Source: Micromonospora purpureochromogenes (lineage in GTDB: Bacteria > Actinomycetota > Actinomycetes > Mycobacteriales > Micromonosporaceae). Taken from it: a DNA stretch of 64,000 bases. This document shows, one piece after another, positions 43,704 to 52,258 of this stretch. The translations under genes and the position numbers were made by a program. Location: contig NZ_LT607410.1 of assembly GCF_900091515.1 (NCBI RefSeq), forward strand, positions 3,348,001-3,412,000. Reading direction: 5' to 3'. Every line of letters begins with the position of its first letter. Within the stretch, counting starts at the first letter, position 1. Under the pieces are notes generated by a model. The model had not been told where the DNA came from. It worked only from the letters and a program-made list of their open reading frames with translations, and did not search any database.

Positions 43704-45164
43704 ATGGACGTACGCACCTGCCTGCGCCTGATCCGCCGACACTGGTGGATCGTCCTGGTCACGCTGATGGTGGCGGTCGGCTCGGCCGCCCTCATCACCG
43801 TTCGCACGCCGCCCCGGTACGTGGCCTCCGTGACCTTCTTCGTGACCATGCCGAGCCAGGGCGTCACCGACGCCTACCAGGGCGGGCTCTTCCTCCAGCA
43901 ACGGGTGAAGTCCTACGCGGACCTGCTGCGCAGCGACCGCCTCGCGCAGAGCGTGGTGGCCGAGACGCAGGTCGGCCTCACCGCCGACGACGTGCAGCGC
44001 CGCCTCAGCACCTCTACCGAGACCGGCACCGTGCTGCTGCGCGCCACCGTCACCGACACGGATCAGACCCGGGCGATGAAGGTGACCGAGACGCTCGCGG
44101 CGAAGTTCGTGGAGCTGGTGCAGAAGGTCGAGACGCCGGCCGAGGGGCGGGCCGCTCCCATCAAGATCGAGGTGGTCAGTGGTCCCCGGGTGAGTTCGAG
44201 CCCGGTCACGCCGCAGCCCACCCGCAACCTGATCGTCGGCGGCCTGGTCGGTCTGCTGCTCGGCGCCGCGCTGGCCGTGCTGCGCGGGCTGCTCGACGTC
44301 CGGATGCGCGACGCCGCCGGGCTGCAACGGGTCACCGGCAGCCCGCTGCTGGGCGAGATCCCGTTCGAGGCCGGCGCGAAGGCGGCGCCGCTGATCGTCG
44401 GCGACGCGGCGACCTCCGCGCGGGCCGAGGCGGTCCGCAAGCTGCGGACCAACCTGCGGTTCGTGGATGTGCACGAGCCCGCCCGGGTCATCGCGGTCAC
44501 CAGCGCGCTGCAGGGCGAGGGCAAGACGACCCTCTCCTGCAACCTGGCCATCGCGCTGGCCGAGGCGGGCTGGCGGGTGCTCCTGGTCGACGCCGACCTG
44601 CGCCGGCCGAAGGTCGCCGACTACCTGGGCCTCGACGGCGGTGTCGGCCTGACCGACGTGCTGGTCGGCGACGTCCAGGTCGGTGACGTGGTGCAGCGCT
44701 GGGGTGACAAGTCCCTGCTGGTGCTCCCGAGCGGGTCGGCGCCGCCGAACCCGAGCGAGCTGCTCGGCTCCAAGGCGATGGCGGACCTGCTGCTCGCGCT
44801 GCGCGAGTCGGCGGACATCGTGATCATCGACACCGCGCCGCTGCTGGCCGTCACCGACGGCGTGGTCGTGGCGGTGCAGGCCGACGGTGCGCTGCTGGTC
44901 ACCCAGCAGGGGCGTACCTCGCGGACCCAGGTCGCCGCAGCGGCGCGGTCGCTGCACTCGGTCTCGGTGCGCCTGCTCGGTTGCGTGCTGAACATGACCA
45001 AGGTGGCCAAGGCCGACGCCTACCAGTACGAGGCGTACCGGATCGCCACCACCGGCAAGACGAAGGTTCCCGCGGACCGGGCGCCGGCGGCCCGCCACGG
45101 CGAGTCGAACGGGTTCGACGGGGTCACCGATCGCACGCAGGAACTCACCCGGCTGCGCCGATGA
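43704..45164 (+). CDS. Polysaccharide chain-length determinant fused to a tyrosine-kinase domain
   Basis: A 486-residue protein. The Wzz-like part has two membrane helices (about 17-35 and 175-195) around an extracellular helical domain. The BY-kinase/ParA-like cytoplasmic domain (about 240-450) has the Walker A variant SALQGEGKTT, Walker A' LLVDADLRRPK and Walker B IVIIDTAPL. The C-terminus has two Tyr (YQYEAYR) that could be autophosphorylated. It controls export and length of capsule-like polysaccharide. ATG 43704 follows GGAGAG. Its stop overlaps a small open frame that leads into the glycosyltransferase. Confidence 0.9.
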   Translation: MDVRTCLRLIRRHWWIVLVTLMVAVGSAALITVRTPPRYVASVTFFVTMPSQGVTDAYQGGLFLQQRVKSYADLLRSDRLAQSVVAETQVGLTADDVQRRLSTSTETGTVLLRATVTDTDQTRAMKVTETLAAKFVELVQKVETPAEGRAAPIKIEVVSGPRVSSSPVTPQPTRNLIVGGLVGLLLGAALAVLRGLLDVRMRDAAGLQRVTGSPLLGEIPFEAGAKAAPLIVGDAATSARAEAVRKLRTNLRFVDVHEPARVIAVTSALQGEGKTTLSCNLAIALAEAGWRVLLVDADLRRPKVADYLGLDGGVGLTDVLVGDVQVGDVVQRWGDKSLLVLPSGSAPPNPSELLGSKAMADLLLALRESADIVIIDTAPLLAVTDGVVVAVQADGALLVTQQGRTSRTQVAAAARSLHSVSVRLLGCVLNMTKVAKADAYQYEAYRIATTGKTKVPADRAPAARHGESNGFDGVTDRTQELTRLRR

Positions 45165-45355
45165 GCGTCACCGCTGGTCGTACGGCCGGCCGACCGCCGT
45201 TGAAAGCACCGGGATCTTCCGCGCCGGGGGCGGCTGGTTGCCGCCGTCCCCGGGCGCGGGCGGCGGCCGGCAGCACGGCGCGCCACGGCGTGTCGACCCG
45301 CTCCGGCAGCGGGTCGGCCGCCCCGCCGAGTTCACCGCCGAGGGGGACCCGCTGA
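45161..45355 (+). CDS. Small basic coupled open frame
   Basis: A 64-codon frame whose ATG overlaps the stop of the tyrosine-kinase gene (ATGA) and whose TGA shares one base with the glycosyltransferase ATG. The product (MSVTAGRTAGRPPLKAPGSS at the start) is Arg/Ser/Pro-rich and probably disordered. It could be a real small protein, or only a device that carries ribosomes across the gap. No homology is recognised. Confidence 0.35.
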   Translation: MSVTAGRTAGRPPLKAPGSSAPGAAGCRRPRARAAAGSTARHGVSTRSGSGSAAPPSSPPRGTR

Positions 45356-46581
45356 TGAGGGTCGGCATCCTGTCGTACCACTTCCCGCCCGAGCCGGCCT
45401 TCATCCCGGGCAGCCTTGCCGAGGAACTGGCCGCCCGGGGGCACGAGGTGCGGGTGCTGACCGGCTTCCCGGACTATCCCGGCGGGCACGTCTATCCGGG
45501 CTGGCGGCAGCGCTGGCGGCACCTGACCCGCAGCGAGCGGCTGACCGTACGACGGGTGCCCCGCTACGCCGGCGGGGACGGCTCCACCGGCGCCCGGATG
45601 GCCAGTCACCTCTCCTTCGCGGGCAGCGTGGCGATGGTCGGGCGCCGCTACCTGGCCGACGTGGACGTGCTCTACGTCTTCCAGCTGCCCGCGACGACGT
45701 TCGCCACCGCCGCGCTGCTGCGGATGCTCGGCCGGGTGCCCACGGTGCTGCACGTGCAGGACCTCTGGCCGGAGGAGGAGGTGGCCGCCGACGGCGCGCA
45801 GCGGCAGCGCGGGCCGGGACGGCTCGCCACCACCATGCGCCGGGTGCTGCGCGAGGCGGACGCCCTGGCGGTCACCGCGCCGTCCATGCGGGACCTGGTG
45901 CTCGCCGACGGCGTCGACCCGGACCGGGTGCGGGTGGTGCTCAACTGGACCGACGAGCGGATCTTCCAGCCGGTCCGGCCCAGCCGCGCCGCGCAGGGAA
46001 TCGTCCGACGCGACGGCCGGTGCGTGGTGATGCACGCCGGCACGATCGGGGTACGGCAGGGGCTGGAGACGGCGGTGCGCGCGGCGGCGGCGCTGGACGG
46101 CCGGATGGACCTGGTGCTGGTGGGCTCGGGCGCGGAGGAGCGGCGGGTGCGGGGGCTCGCCGCCGAACTGCGGGCGGAGAACGTCCGCTTCGTGGAGCGC
46201 CGTTCGCCGCTGGACATGCCCGAGCTGTACGCGGCCGCCGACTACCAGCTGGTCATGCTCCGCGACCTGCCCGAGCTGCGCGGCACGGTGCCCGGCAAGT
46301 TGCAGGCCGCGTTGGCCTGCGCCGCACCGGTGATCGCCTCGGCCGGCGGGGACACCGCGGAGCTGGTGGAGCGGGCCCGGGCCGGGTTGTCCTGCCCGCC
46401 CGAGGACTGGGCCACGCTGGCCGACCGGTTCTGGCTCGCCTCGACCATCCCGGCCGCCGCGCGCTCGGAGATGGGGCGGCGGGGGCGCGAGACGTACCTG
46501 CGGGAAATGTCGCTGCGGGCGGGTGTGGACCGGGTCGAGGACCTGCTCAACCAGGTGGCCCTGGCCCGCCGCGGCCGCTGA
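45355..46581 (+). CDS. GT4-family (GT-B) glycosyltransferase, WbuB type
   Basis: A 408-residue GT-B enzyme. The N-terminal domain starts MRVGILSYHFPPEPAFIPG with the acceptor-binding PDYPGGHVYPGW segment; HVQDLWPEE is typical of WbuB/fucosaminyl-type transferases. The C-terminal donor domain has VVMHAGTIGVRQGLE and VPGKLQAALACAAPVIAS with an E-x7-E-like helix. It probably adds a 6-deoxy-amino sugar to the undecaprenyl-linked repeat unit of a surface polysaccharide. AGGGGGA precedes ATG 45355. It is part of the 43704-46581 operon. Confidence 0.88.
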   Translation: MRVGILSYHFPPEPAFIPGSLAEELAARGHEVRVLTGFPDYPGGHVYPGWRQRWRHLTRSERLTVRRVPRYAGGDGSTGARMASHLSFAGSVAMVGRRYLADVDVLYVFQLPATTFATAALLRMLGRVPTVLHVQDLWPEEEVAADGAQRQRGPGRLATTMRRVLREADALAVTAPSMRDLVLADGVDPDRVRVVLNWTDERIFQPVRPSRAAQGIVRRDGRCVVMHAGTIGVRQGLETAVRAAAALDGRMDLVLVGSGAEERRVRGLAAELRAENVRFVERRSPLDMPELYAAADYQLVMLRDLPELRGTVPGKLQAALACAAPVIASAGGDTAELVERARAGLSCPPEDWATLADRFWLASTIPAAARSEMGRRGRETYLREMSLRAGVDRVEDLLNQVALARRGR

Positions 46582-46708
46582 GCACTCGAACGAACCTCGC
46601 AGAACACTTTTTAGGGCGGCAAAGCGGCGAAAACCGCAGGTCTGCCTCGTTGTTCATGCTAGAAAACGATGAATCGTCATTAGTGTCCGTTTCTGAGTGG
46701 AGACCGGT

Positions 46709-48496
46709 GTGACCGAGAGCGGTGTGTCGCGTCGCGGCCGCAGGCGCCTGCGGCGACGGACCAGGGCACGCATCCGGCGGGCGCTGCTCGTCGGACTCGT
46801 GGTCGGGTCCCTGCTCCTGGCCGGCTCCGGATGGGTCGCCTTCCGAGGCTGGCAGGCGCGGGCCCACCTGCTCAACGCCGCCGGTCTCGCCCGGGAGTTG
46901 AGCGCCCAGATCGTCGGCGGGGACGCCGCGCGGGCCCAGCGCACCCTCGCCGCGCTCCAGGAGCAGGCCGGGGCGGCCCGGGACGCCACCGGCGACCCGG
47001 GCTGGTGGCTGGGGCAGCGCTCCCCGTACGCCGGTGACGACCTGGGAGCGGTACGCCAGATCGCGATCGCCATCGACGACCTCGCCCGGCGCGCGTTCCC
47101 CACGCTGGTGCGTACCGACCTCGCCACCCTGGTGCCGACGGAGGGGCGGCTGGACGTGGCGCGGCTGCGGGCCGTCTCGACCGAGTTGGCCGACGTGAAC
47201 GCCGCGGTGCGGGAGACCCGTACCCGGCTCGACGCGGTGCCGACCACCGACCTGGTCGGACAGGTACGCACGGCGCTGACCGACCTGCGGGCGGAGATCG
47301 ACCGGCTGGCCGGCCTGACCGGAGCGGCCGACCAGGGGGCGAAGGTGCTCCCGGCGCTGCTCGGGGCCGACGGGCGCCGCACCTACCTGCTGGTCTCGCA
47401 GAACCCGGCGGAGCTGCGCGCCACCGGCGGGATGCTCGGGGCGTACGCGGTGATCCGCGCCGACAACGGCCGGGTCGAGATCGTGACCCAGGGCAGTGCG
47501 GTGGACCTGCGGCGGTTCGATCCGCCCGTCGCCACGCTCCCGGCCGAGATGCGCCGGCTCTACACCGACCTGCCCGCGATCTATCCGGCGGACGTCAACC
47601 TGACCCCGCACTTCCCGACCGCGGCGAAGCTCTACCGGGAGATGGTCCGGCTCCGTACCGGCACCACCGTGGACGGTGTGCTGGCGGTCGATCCGGTGGC
47701 GCTGTCGTATCTGCTCACCGCGACCGGCCCGGTCGCCGTGCCGGGCGGGCCGAAGCTCGCCGCCGACACGGTCGTGCGCACGTTGCTCTCGGACACCTAC
47801 CGGAGCATGGGCCTGAAGGAGCAGGACGCGTACTACGCGGCAGCAGCAGCCGCCGTCTTCGACGCGTTTCTGGCCGCGAAAGTCAACCCAAAGGCTGTTT
47901 TGTCCGCTTTTGACCGCTCTATAGCGGAAAGAAGGATATTGTTCTGGAGTGCCCGGTCAGGGGAACAGCGCATCTTCGGCGAAGGCCGGGTGAGCGGGAT
48001 CCTGCCCGAGCGCGAGACGGTGCCCAGCGTGGGGGTGTTCCTCAACGACGGCAGCGGCGCGAAGCTCGGCTACTACCTGAAGCCGACGGCGCAACTGACC
48101 GTCGGTGAGTGCCAGGGCGAGGGACGCCGTCAGCTGCGCCTGCGCTTCAGCCTGCGTTCCTCGGCGCCGACGTCCGGCCTGAACAGGTCGGTGCTCGGCG
48201 CCGGGAAGGCCGGCGACCCGTACACCATCCGCACGTTGGTGTACATCTTCAGCCCCGCCGGGGGCGCCGTGATGGGCGCCCGGATCGACGGGGCGGACGC
48301 TGCCCTGGGCAGCGGCACCGAGCGGCGCCGGCAGGTGGGCGTGGCGAACGTCGAGGTCCCGCCCGGGGCCACCCGGACCCTCGACGTCGACCTGCTGACC
48401 GGCAGGAACACGGCCGGTACGCCCGAGCTCTGGCTCACCCCCACAGCCACCCCATGGACCACCCAAGTTGTATCCGCACCAAGCTGCAACCAGTAG
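46709..48496 (+). CDS. DUF4012 secreted/membrane-anchored protein
   Basis: A 595-residue protein. A basic start (RRGRRRLRRRTRARIRRALL) precedes one membrane helix, then an extracellular region with the DUF4012 core (about 215-460; YLLVSQNPAELRATGGMLGAYAVI, FPTAAKLYREM). DUF4012 proteins are widespread near actinobacterial polysaccharide genes, function unknown. GTG 46709 is used behind GGAGA; GTG 46697 is possible. A short stretch at 47870-47955 is unusually AT-rich with rare codons. The LPVTG protein follows 12 bp downstream. Confidence 0.87.
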   Translation: MTESGVSRRGRRRLRRRTRARIRRALLVGLVVGSLLLAGSGWVAFRGWQARAHLLNAAGLARELSAQIVGGDAARAQRTLAALQEQAGAARDATGDPGWWLGQRSPYAGDDLGAVRQIAIAIDDLARRAFPTLVRTDLATLVPTEGRLDVARLRAVSTELADVNAAVRETRTRLDAVPTTDLVGQVRTALTDLRAEIDRLAGLTGAADQGAKVLPALLGADGRRTYLLVSQNPAELRATGGMLGAYAVIRADNGRVEIVTQGSAVDLRRFDPPVATLPAEMRRLYTDLPAIYPADVNLTPHFPTAAKLYREMVRLRTGTTVDGVLAVDPVALSYLLTATGPVAVPGGPKLAADTVVRTLLSDTYRSMGLKEQDAYYAAAAAAVFDAFLAAKVNPKAVLSAFDRSIAERRILFWSARSGEQRIFGEGRVSGILPERETVPSVGVFLNDGSGAKLGYYLKPTAQLTVGECQGEGRRQLRLRFSLRSSAPTSGLNRSVLGAGKAGDPYTIRTLVYIFSPAGGAVMGARIDGADAALGSGTERRRQVGVANVEVPPGATRTLDVDLLTGRNTAGTPELWLTPTATPWTTQVVSAPSCNQ

Positions 48497-48508
48497 GAGG
48501 AGACCACC

Positions 48509-49120
48509 ATGCGGCTATCCCGCATCATCATGGCGCTCACGGCCGGCCTGGCCGTCGTGCTGGCGCCGACGGCGGCGGGGGCGGCGCAGCCGCAGCCGGC
48601 CCCGGACTACCCGCCTCAGCCGCCGGCCCTGACGGCGAGCCCGACGACGGTTGTCGTCGGCGAGGTCATCGTGCTCACCGGCACCGGCTTCGGGCCCAAC
48701 GAGATTGTCGACATCGACGTGACCGTGGCACCCCTCGCCGCCTCCGTCCCGGGTCAGCCGGCGCGCCGCAGCGACGGCAGCACCGTCGCGATGGCGGCGG
48801 TCGCCTACCCGCAGCCGGCCCCGCGGCACTTCACCGCGCACACCAACGCGGCGGGCCGATTCATCAAGCACTACCGGCCGACCGAGGTCGGCCAGCTCAC
48901 CTTCACCGCGACCGGCCGGGAGTCCGGCCGGACGGCCAGCGTGACCGTCACGGTGCTGCCGAAGAAGAGGCACGGCGGGGGGAATCTCCCCGTCACCGGT
49001 GACAGCATGGGCACCCCGCTCAAGGTCGGCGGCGGTCTCGTCGGCGCGGGGGCGGTCCTGATGCTGGGCAGCCTGGTGTGGCGCCGGCGCAACCGCTTCG
49101 GCATGGGGTCGACACGCTGA
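48509..49120 (+). CDS. LPVTG cell-wall-anchored protein
   Basis: A 203-residue protein with a signal peptide (cleavage near AAGAAQ, residue 26), a Pro-rich spacer, one IPT/TIG-like beta-sandwich (about 40-150; LTGTGFGPNEIVDIDVTV), and a sorting signal: LPVTG at 160-164, a hydrophobic helix and a basic tail WRRRNRFG. Sortase would link it to peptidoglycan. AGGAGGAG precedes the ATG. Coupling to the DUF4012 gene suggests that the two work together at the surface. Confidence 0.9.
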   Translation: MRLSRIIMALTAGLAVVLAPTAAGAAQPQPAPDYPPQPPALTASPTTVVVGEVIVLTGTGFGPNEIVDIDVTVAPLAASVPGQPARRSDGSTVAMAAVAYPQPAPRHFTAHTNAAGRFIKHYRPTEVGQLTFTATGRESGRTASVTVTVLPKKRHGGGNLPVTGDSMGTPLKVGGGLVGAGAVLMLGSLVWRRRNRFGMGSTR

Positions 49121-49156
49121 TCCCGTACGCCGGGCAGGGCCCGGAACAGTGAGGAC

Positions 49157-49188
49157 GGGCGCCCGCCGGAGGATTCCGGCGGGCGCCC
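49157..49188. terminator. Bidirectional terminator
   Basis: A 14-bp perfect stem (49157-49170 with 49175-49188) and loop GGAT, between the LPVTG gene (stop 49120) and the convergent acetyltransferase (stop 49231). Confidence 0.88.
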
Positions 49189-49230
49189 GCACGTGTTCCG
49201 GCGCTCCCGACCACCTGCCGGTGCGCTCGG

Positions 49231-50025
49231 TCAGGGCCGGGCGTCCGGCGCCCCGTCGTCGGCCGGCAGTGGCACCGTGAGCACCCGGGCCACCTGGCGG
49301 AAGCCGGCCTCGTCGTACATCCGGCGGGCCGGGTTGCCGTCGGCCACCGACAAGCCCACCCGGGGCAGCCCCGCCGCGCGCGCCCCGCGCAACGCGTGGC
49401 CGAGCAGCGCCCGCCCCAGCCCCCGCCGCTGCGCCGCCGGCGCCACCCCGAGGTTGAGGATCCAGGCGCAGACGTCCTCGGTCCACGGCACCGGCCCGGC
49501 GGCGAGGACGTGACCGGCGCTGCGCCCGTCCGGACCGACCACCCGCGCCGAGGCCGGGAGCAGCGGCGCGACCGGCTCGGCCCGCTCGAACATCCCGCGC
49601 ACCTCGGCGGTGTCGCTCGGTTGCCACCGCCCGTCCGGGTGGTCCGGCCCGTACGCCGCCGCCAGCCCCTCGGCCAGGTCGTCGTCCCACCCGGCGGATG
49701 CCCAGGACCAGCCGCCGGGCAGCGGCACCGGCTCCGGTACCTCGGTCAGGTCGTGCCGCATGTCCGTGGCGGCCCTGCTCAGCGTCAGGCCGCCGGCGAC
49801 CAGCGCGCCGGCCAGGGCGTCGTCCGGCGTCTCCAGTCGCGCGCCGGCGAGGTCCCGACGCAGCTGGGCGGCGAGCACCCGCACGTCCGCTCCCGGCAGC
49901 GGTGTCACCTCCCCGGCCACGCGTTCACCGTCGTCGTCGCGCAGCCGCAGCCGGGCCAGCGGCGTGCCGTCGTCGGTGCTCAGCAGGTGTCCGGGGGATG
50001 CTCCGGGGTCCGGGTGCAGCGGCAT
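49231..50025 (-). CDS. GNAT-family N-acetyltransferase
   Basis: A 264-residue protein. The C-terminal GNAT domain (about 110-255) has LNLGVAPAAQRRGLGRALLGHAL, the acetyl-CoA pyrophosphate loop Q/RxxGxG/A, and LSVADGNPARRMYDEAGF. The N-terminal 100 residues look like a degenerate second GNAT half, so it is probably a two-domain type. Substrate unknown. It is divergent from the DUF817 gene. Confidence 0.85.
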   Translation of the reverse strand: MPLHPDPGASPGHLLSTDDGTPLARLRLRDDDGERVAGEVTPLPGADVRVLAAQLRRDLAGARLETPDDALAGALVAGGLTLSRAATDMRHDLTEVPEPVPLPGGWSWASAGWDDDLAEGLAAAYGPDHPDGRWQPSDTAEVRGMFERAEPVAPLLPASARVVGPDGRSAGHVLAAGPVPWTEDVCAWILNLGVAPAAQRRGLGRALLGHALRGARAAGLPRVGLSVADGNPARRMYDEAGFRQVARVLTVPLPADDGAPDARP

Positions 50026-50162
50026 CCCCGCACCGTAGTGGCGGGATGGGCGCCTTCTCCACCGGGTTCTCCGTGGCGCCGGCTGACCGCGCCAGGCGGG
50101 AATCCTCCGCTCCCACCCCGCCGCTGCCGGCCGAGCTGCGCCGGCACGATAGCGTCGCGGCG

Positions 50163-51149
50163 ATGCGTACCCCTTCCGGACCGGCCGCTCTGACCGCGGC
50201 GGAGCGTGCGATCGATGCCCGCTTCCGCGCGATCCTGGCCCGGCTGCCCCGGCGCGGACCGGCCGGCTGGCTGACCGAGTTCGCGGTCTTCGGGCTCAAA
50301 CAGGCCTGGGCGTGCGTGTTCGGTGGGGCGATGCTGGCGGTCATCTTCGCGGCGCATCTGTGGTACCCGGAGGACGCCCCGTTCGCCCGCAACGACTTCC
50401 TGACCCTGGCCGCGGTCGTCATCCAGATCGCGATGGTGGCCGGACGCCTGGAAACCCTGCGCGAACTGCGGGTGGTGGTGCTGTTCCACCTCGTCGGCAC
50501 GGCGATGGAGCTGTTCAAGACGCACATCGGCTCGTGGTCCTACGCGCCCGACGGGGTCCTGCGGCTCGGAGCGGTGCCGCTGTTCAGCGGGTTCATGTAT
50601 GCCGCGGTCGGCTCCTACATGGTCCGGGTCAACCGGCTGTTCGACCTGCGTTTCGTGCGCTATCCGAGGCGCTGGGTGACGGCTGCCGTGGCCGCCGCGA
50701 TCTATGCCAACTTCTTCACCAACCACTACGTCCGGGACGTGCGATGGCTGCTCGTCGCCGTCGTCGCCCTGGTGTTCGGGCGCTGTGTCATGCAGTTCCG
50801 CATCTTCCGGTTCCGGTGGCGCATGCCGCTCCTGCTGGCCTTCTTCCTCGTCGCCGTCTTCATCTGGCTCGCGGAGAACATCGCCACCTGGTCGCATGCC
50901 TGGCTGTACCCCAGCCAGTTGGGCGGTTGGCACCCGGTGTCGGCGACCAAGCTCGCGTCGTGGTTCCTTCTTATGATCATCTCGGTGGTGCTGGTCACCT
51001 GGATCTCGCCGCCGCAACCGCCCGACGACCTGCAGTCGGCCGCAACGGTGGACGCCGACGTGGCCGAGCTTCCCCCGGTGTCCCCGACGACAGGCGGACC
51101 GCGGAACATCGCCACGGACCTGGCCGGTCACGGGCGGCACGAGAGGTAA
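50163..51149 (+). CDS. DUF817 integral membrane protein
   Basis: A 328-residue protein with about eight membrane helices, DUF817-like segments such as EFAVFGLKQAWACVFGGAML, HIGSWSYAPDGVLRLGAVPLFSGFMYAAVGSYM and ENIATWSHAWLYPSQLGGWHPVS. Function unknown; conserved charged residues inside helices hint at transport or lipid chemistry. ATG 50163 is preferred because TAGCGT ends eight bases upstream, suggesting a leaderless mRNA; ATG 50046 is an alternative start. Confidence 0.85.
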   Translation: MRTPSGPAALTAAERAIDARFRAILARLPRRGPAGWLTEFAVFGLKQAWACVFGGAMLAVIFAAHLWYPEDAPFARNDFLTLAAVVIQIAMVAGRLETLRELRVVVLFHLVGTAMELFKTHIGSWSYAPDGVLRLGAVPLFSGFMYAAVGSYMVRVNRLFDLRFVRYPRRWVTAAVAAAIYANFFTNHYVRDVRWLLVAVVALVFGRCVMQFRIFRFRWRMPLLLAFFLVAVFIWLAENIATWSHAWLYPSQLGGWHPVSATKLASWFLLMIISVVLVTWISPPQPPDDLQSAATVDADVAELPPVSPTTGGPRNIATDLAGHGRHER

Positions 51150-51322
51150 GCCGGCCTGTCCCTTACCGGGCGCGTTCGGGACGCGTGGGCGTCGCCTGCG
51201 GCCTCGTCGTCGCGGACCGTGATGTCCGGCGTCGCGCCTGGTGTCCGGATCCGTTCATAGCCGGTGTCCGGTATCCGGGGTGACCGTGCGCGCTGTCCCG
51301 TGACCGGCGGCACCCCGGCGAC

Positions 51323-51451
51323 GGAATGGTGGCGGGGCCGGTGTCGTTACATCCTCCGTACGACCACAGCAGCAACCCCGCTGGCCTGGCCAGATGATGT
51401 GGCCGGCGCGGGATGCGGGCCCCCGGAATGATGGCGGGCAGCCGGTCGTTA
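51323..51451 (+). promoter_or_regulatory. Two tandem ECF-type promoters, copy 1
   Basis: GGAAT (51323-51327), 17 bases, CGTTA (51345-51349), and again GGAAT (51425-51429), 17 bases, CGTTA (51447-51451), 102 bp apart. This matches the -35/-10 style of envelope-stress ECF sigma factors (GGAA...CGTT). The same pair with the same spacing precedes the paralogue at 56166. Upstream, 51150-51322 contains only loose TGTCCGG repeats and no gene. Confidence 0.65.
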
Positions 51452-51465
51452 CACATGGTCCCGGC

Positions 51466-51601
51466 GCCACGAGCCCCCGCTCGCGATGACCTGCCGGGCA
51501 GAGACTTTTCCCCTGTGATCTTTTGAGCGCCCTGTCGTGGTGCCTGCGCGCGTGCTCGACCCCCGTCGAGTCGTGGCGCCAACCCCCGAAGGAGCTACCC
51601 C
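51466..51601 (+). other. Conserved 5' leader, copy 1
   Basis: About 135 bases between the second promoter and the gene, alignable with 56035-56165. Shared blocks include GAGCCCCC, CTGCCGGG, GACTTT, GATCTTT, GAGCGCC and CCAACCCCCGAA. Near the end CTCGAC-CCCC-GTCGAG forms a hairpin. It may be a regulatory leader RNA; it does not match a riboswitch known to me. Confidence 0.45.
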
Positions 51602-52189
51602 ATGAACACGATGATGCGTAAGAGCGTTCTCGGTATCGCTGGTCTGGCCGTCGCCGGTGGTCTTGCCGCCGGTCCGCTGAACCACGGCACCACCGACACG
51701 ATCGACACCCGGGCCGCCGCCGTCGCAGTGCAGGCCGACAAGGTCGACAAGAGCAAGCTGATCCCGCACGGTGTGCAGGGCAACCAGTCCCGCATCGACC
51801 TGGGCGACGAGCAGACCGACAACGTCAAGGCGATCATCGCCGCGACGAAGAAGTCGGGCATGGACGAGCGGGCCGCCGTGGTCGCCATCGCGACCAGCCT
51901 GCAGGAGTCGAAGCTGGAGAACCTGGGTCACCTGGGTGAGCGCAACGACCACGACTCGCAGGGCCTGTTCCAGCAGCGCCCGTCCTCGGGTTGGGGCACC
52001 GTTGAGCAGATCACCGACCCGGAGTACAGCACCATGGCGTTCCTCAAGGGCCTCAAGCAGGTCGACGGCTGGCAGGACATGCCGCTGACCGGGGCCGCCC
52101 AGACCGTGCAGGTCTCGGCCTACCCGGACCACTACGCGCAGTGGGAGCGGCAGGCTGCCGACCTGGTCGCCGAGCACTGGAACAGCTGA
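51602..52189 (+). CDS. Small secreted lysozyme-fold protein, copy 1
   Basis: A 195-residue protein with a signal peptide ([20 protein letters not shown]). The C-terminal domain (about 72-195) has the lysozyme-like superfamily pattern AIATSLQESKLENL, SQGLFQQRPSSGWGT, TDPEYSTMAFL, GWQDMPLTGAAQTVQVSAYP. Glu102 in QES sits where lytic transglycosylases have the catalytic Glu. It may cleave or bind peptidoglycan. About 80% identical to the protein at 56166-56759, with leader and terminator also duplicated. GAAGGAG precedes the ATG. Confidence 0.85.
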   Translation: MNTMMRKSVLGIAGLAVAGGLAAGPLNHGTTDTIDTRAAAVAVQADKVDKSKLIPHGVQGNQSRIDLGDEQTDNVKAIIAATKKSGMDERAAVVAIATSLQESKLENLGHLGERNDHDSQGLFQQRPSSGWGTVEQITDPEYSTMAFLKGLKQVDGWQDMPLTGAAQTVQVSAYPDHYAQWERQAADLVAEHWNS

Positions 52190-52206
52190 CCGCACCTGAA
52201 CGACAC

Positions 52207-52241
52207 GCTGGCCGGCACCCCCGAGCGGGGTGCCGGCCAGC
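52207..52241 (+). terminator. Terminator of module copy 1
   Basis: GCTGGCCGGCACCCC (52207-52221), loop CGAGC, and its complement (52227-52241): a 15-bp perfect stem, with further outer pairing GACACG/CGTGTC. It is nearly the same sequence as the hairpin at 56778-56812. Confidence 0.9.
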
Positions 52242-52258
52242 GGCGTGTCCGGGTCCGG

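Noticed and set aside
51466..51601. c-di-AMP (ydaO) riboswitch ahead of the lysozyme-fold gene
   Set aside because: The end CCAACCCCCGAAGGAGC is faintly similar, but the conserved core strands of the ydaO aptamer were not found.
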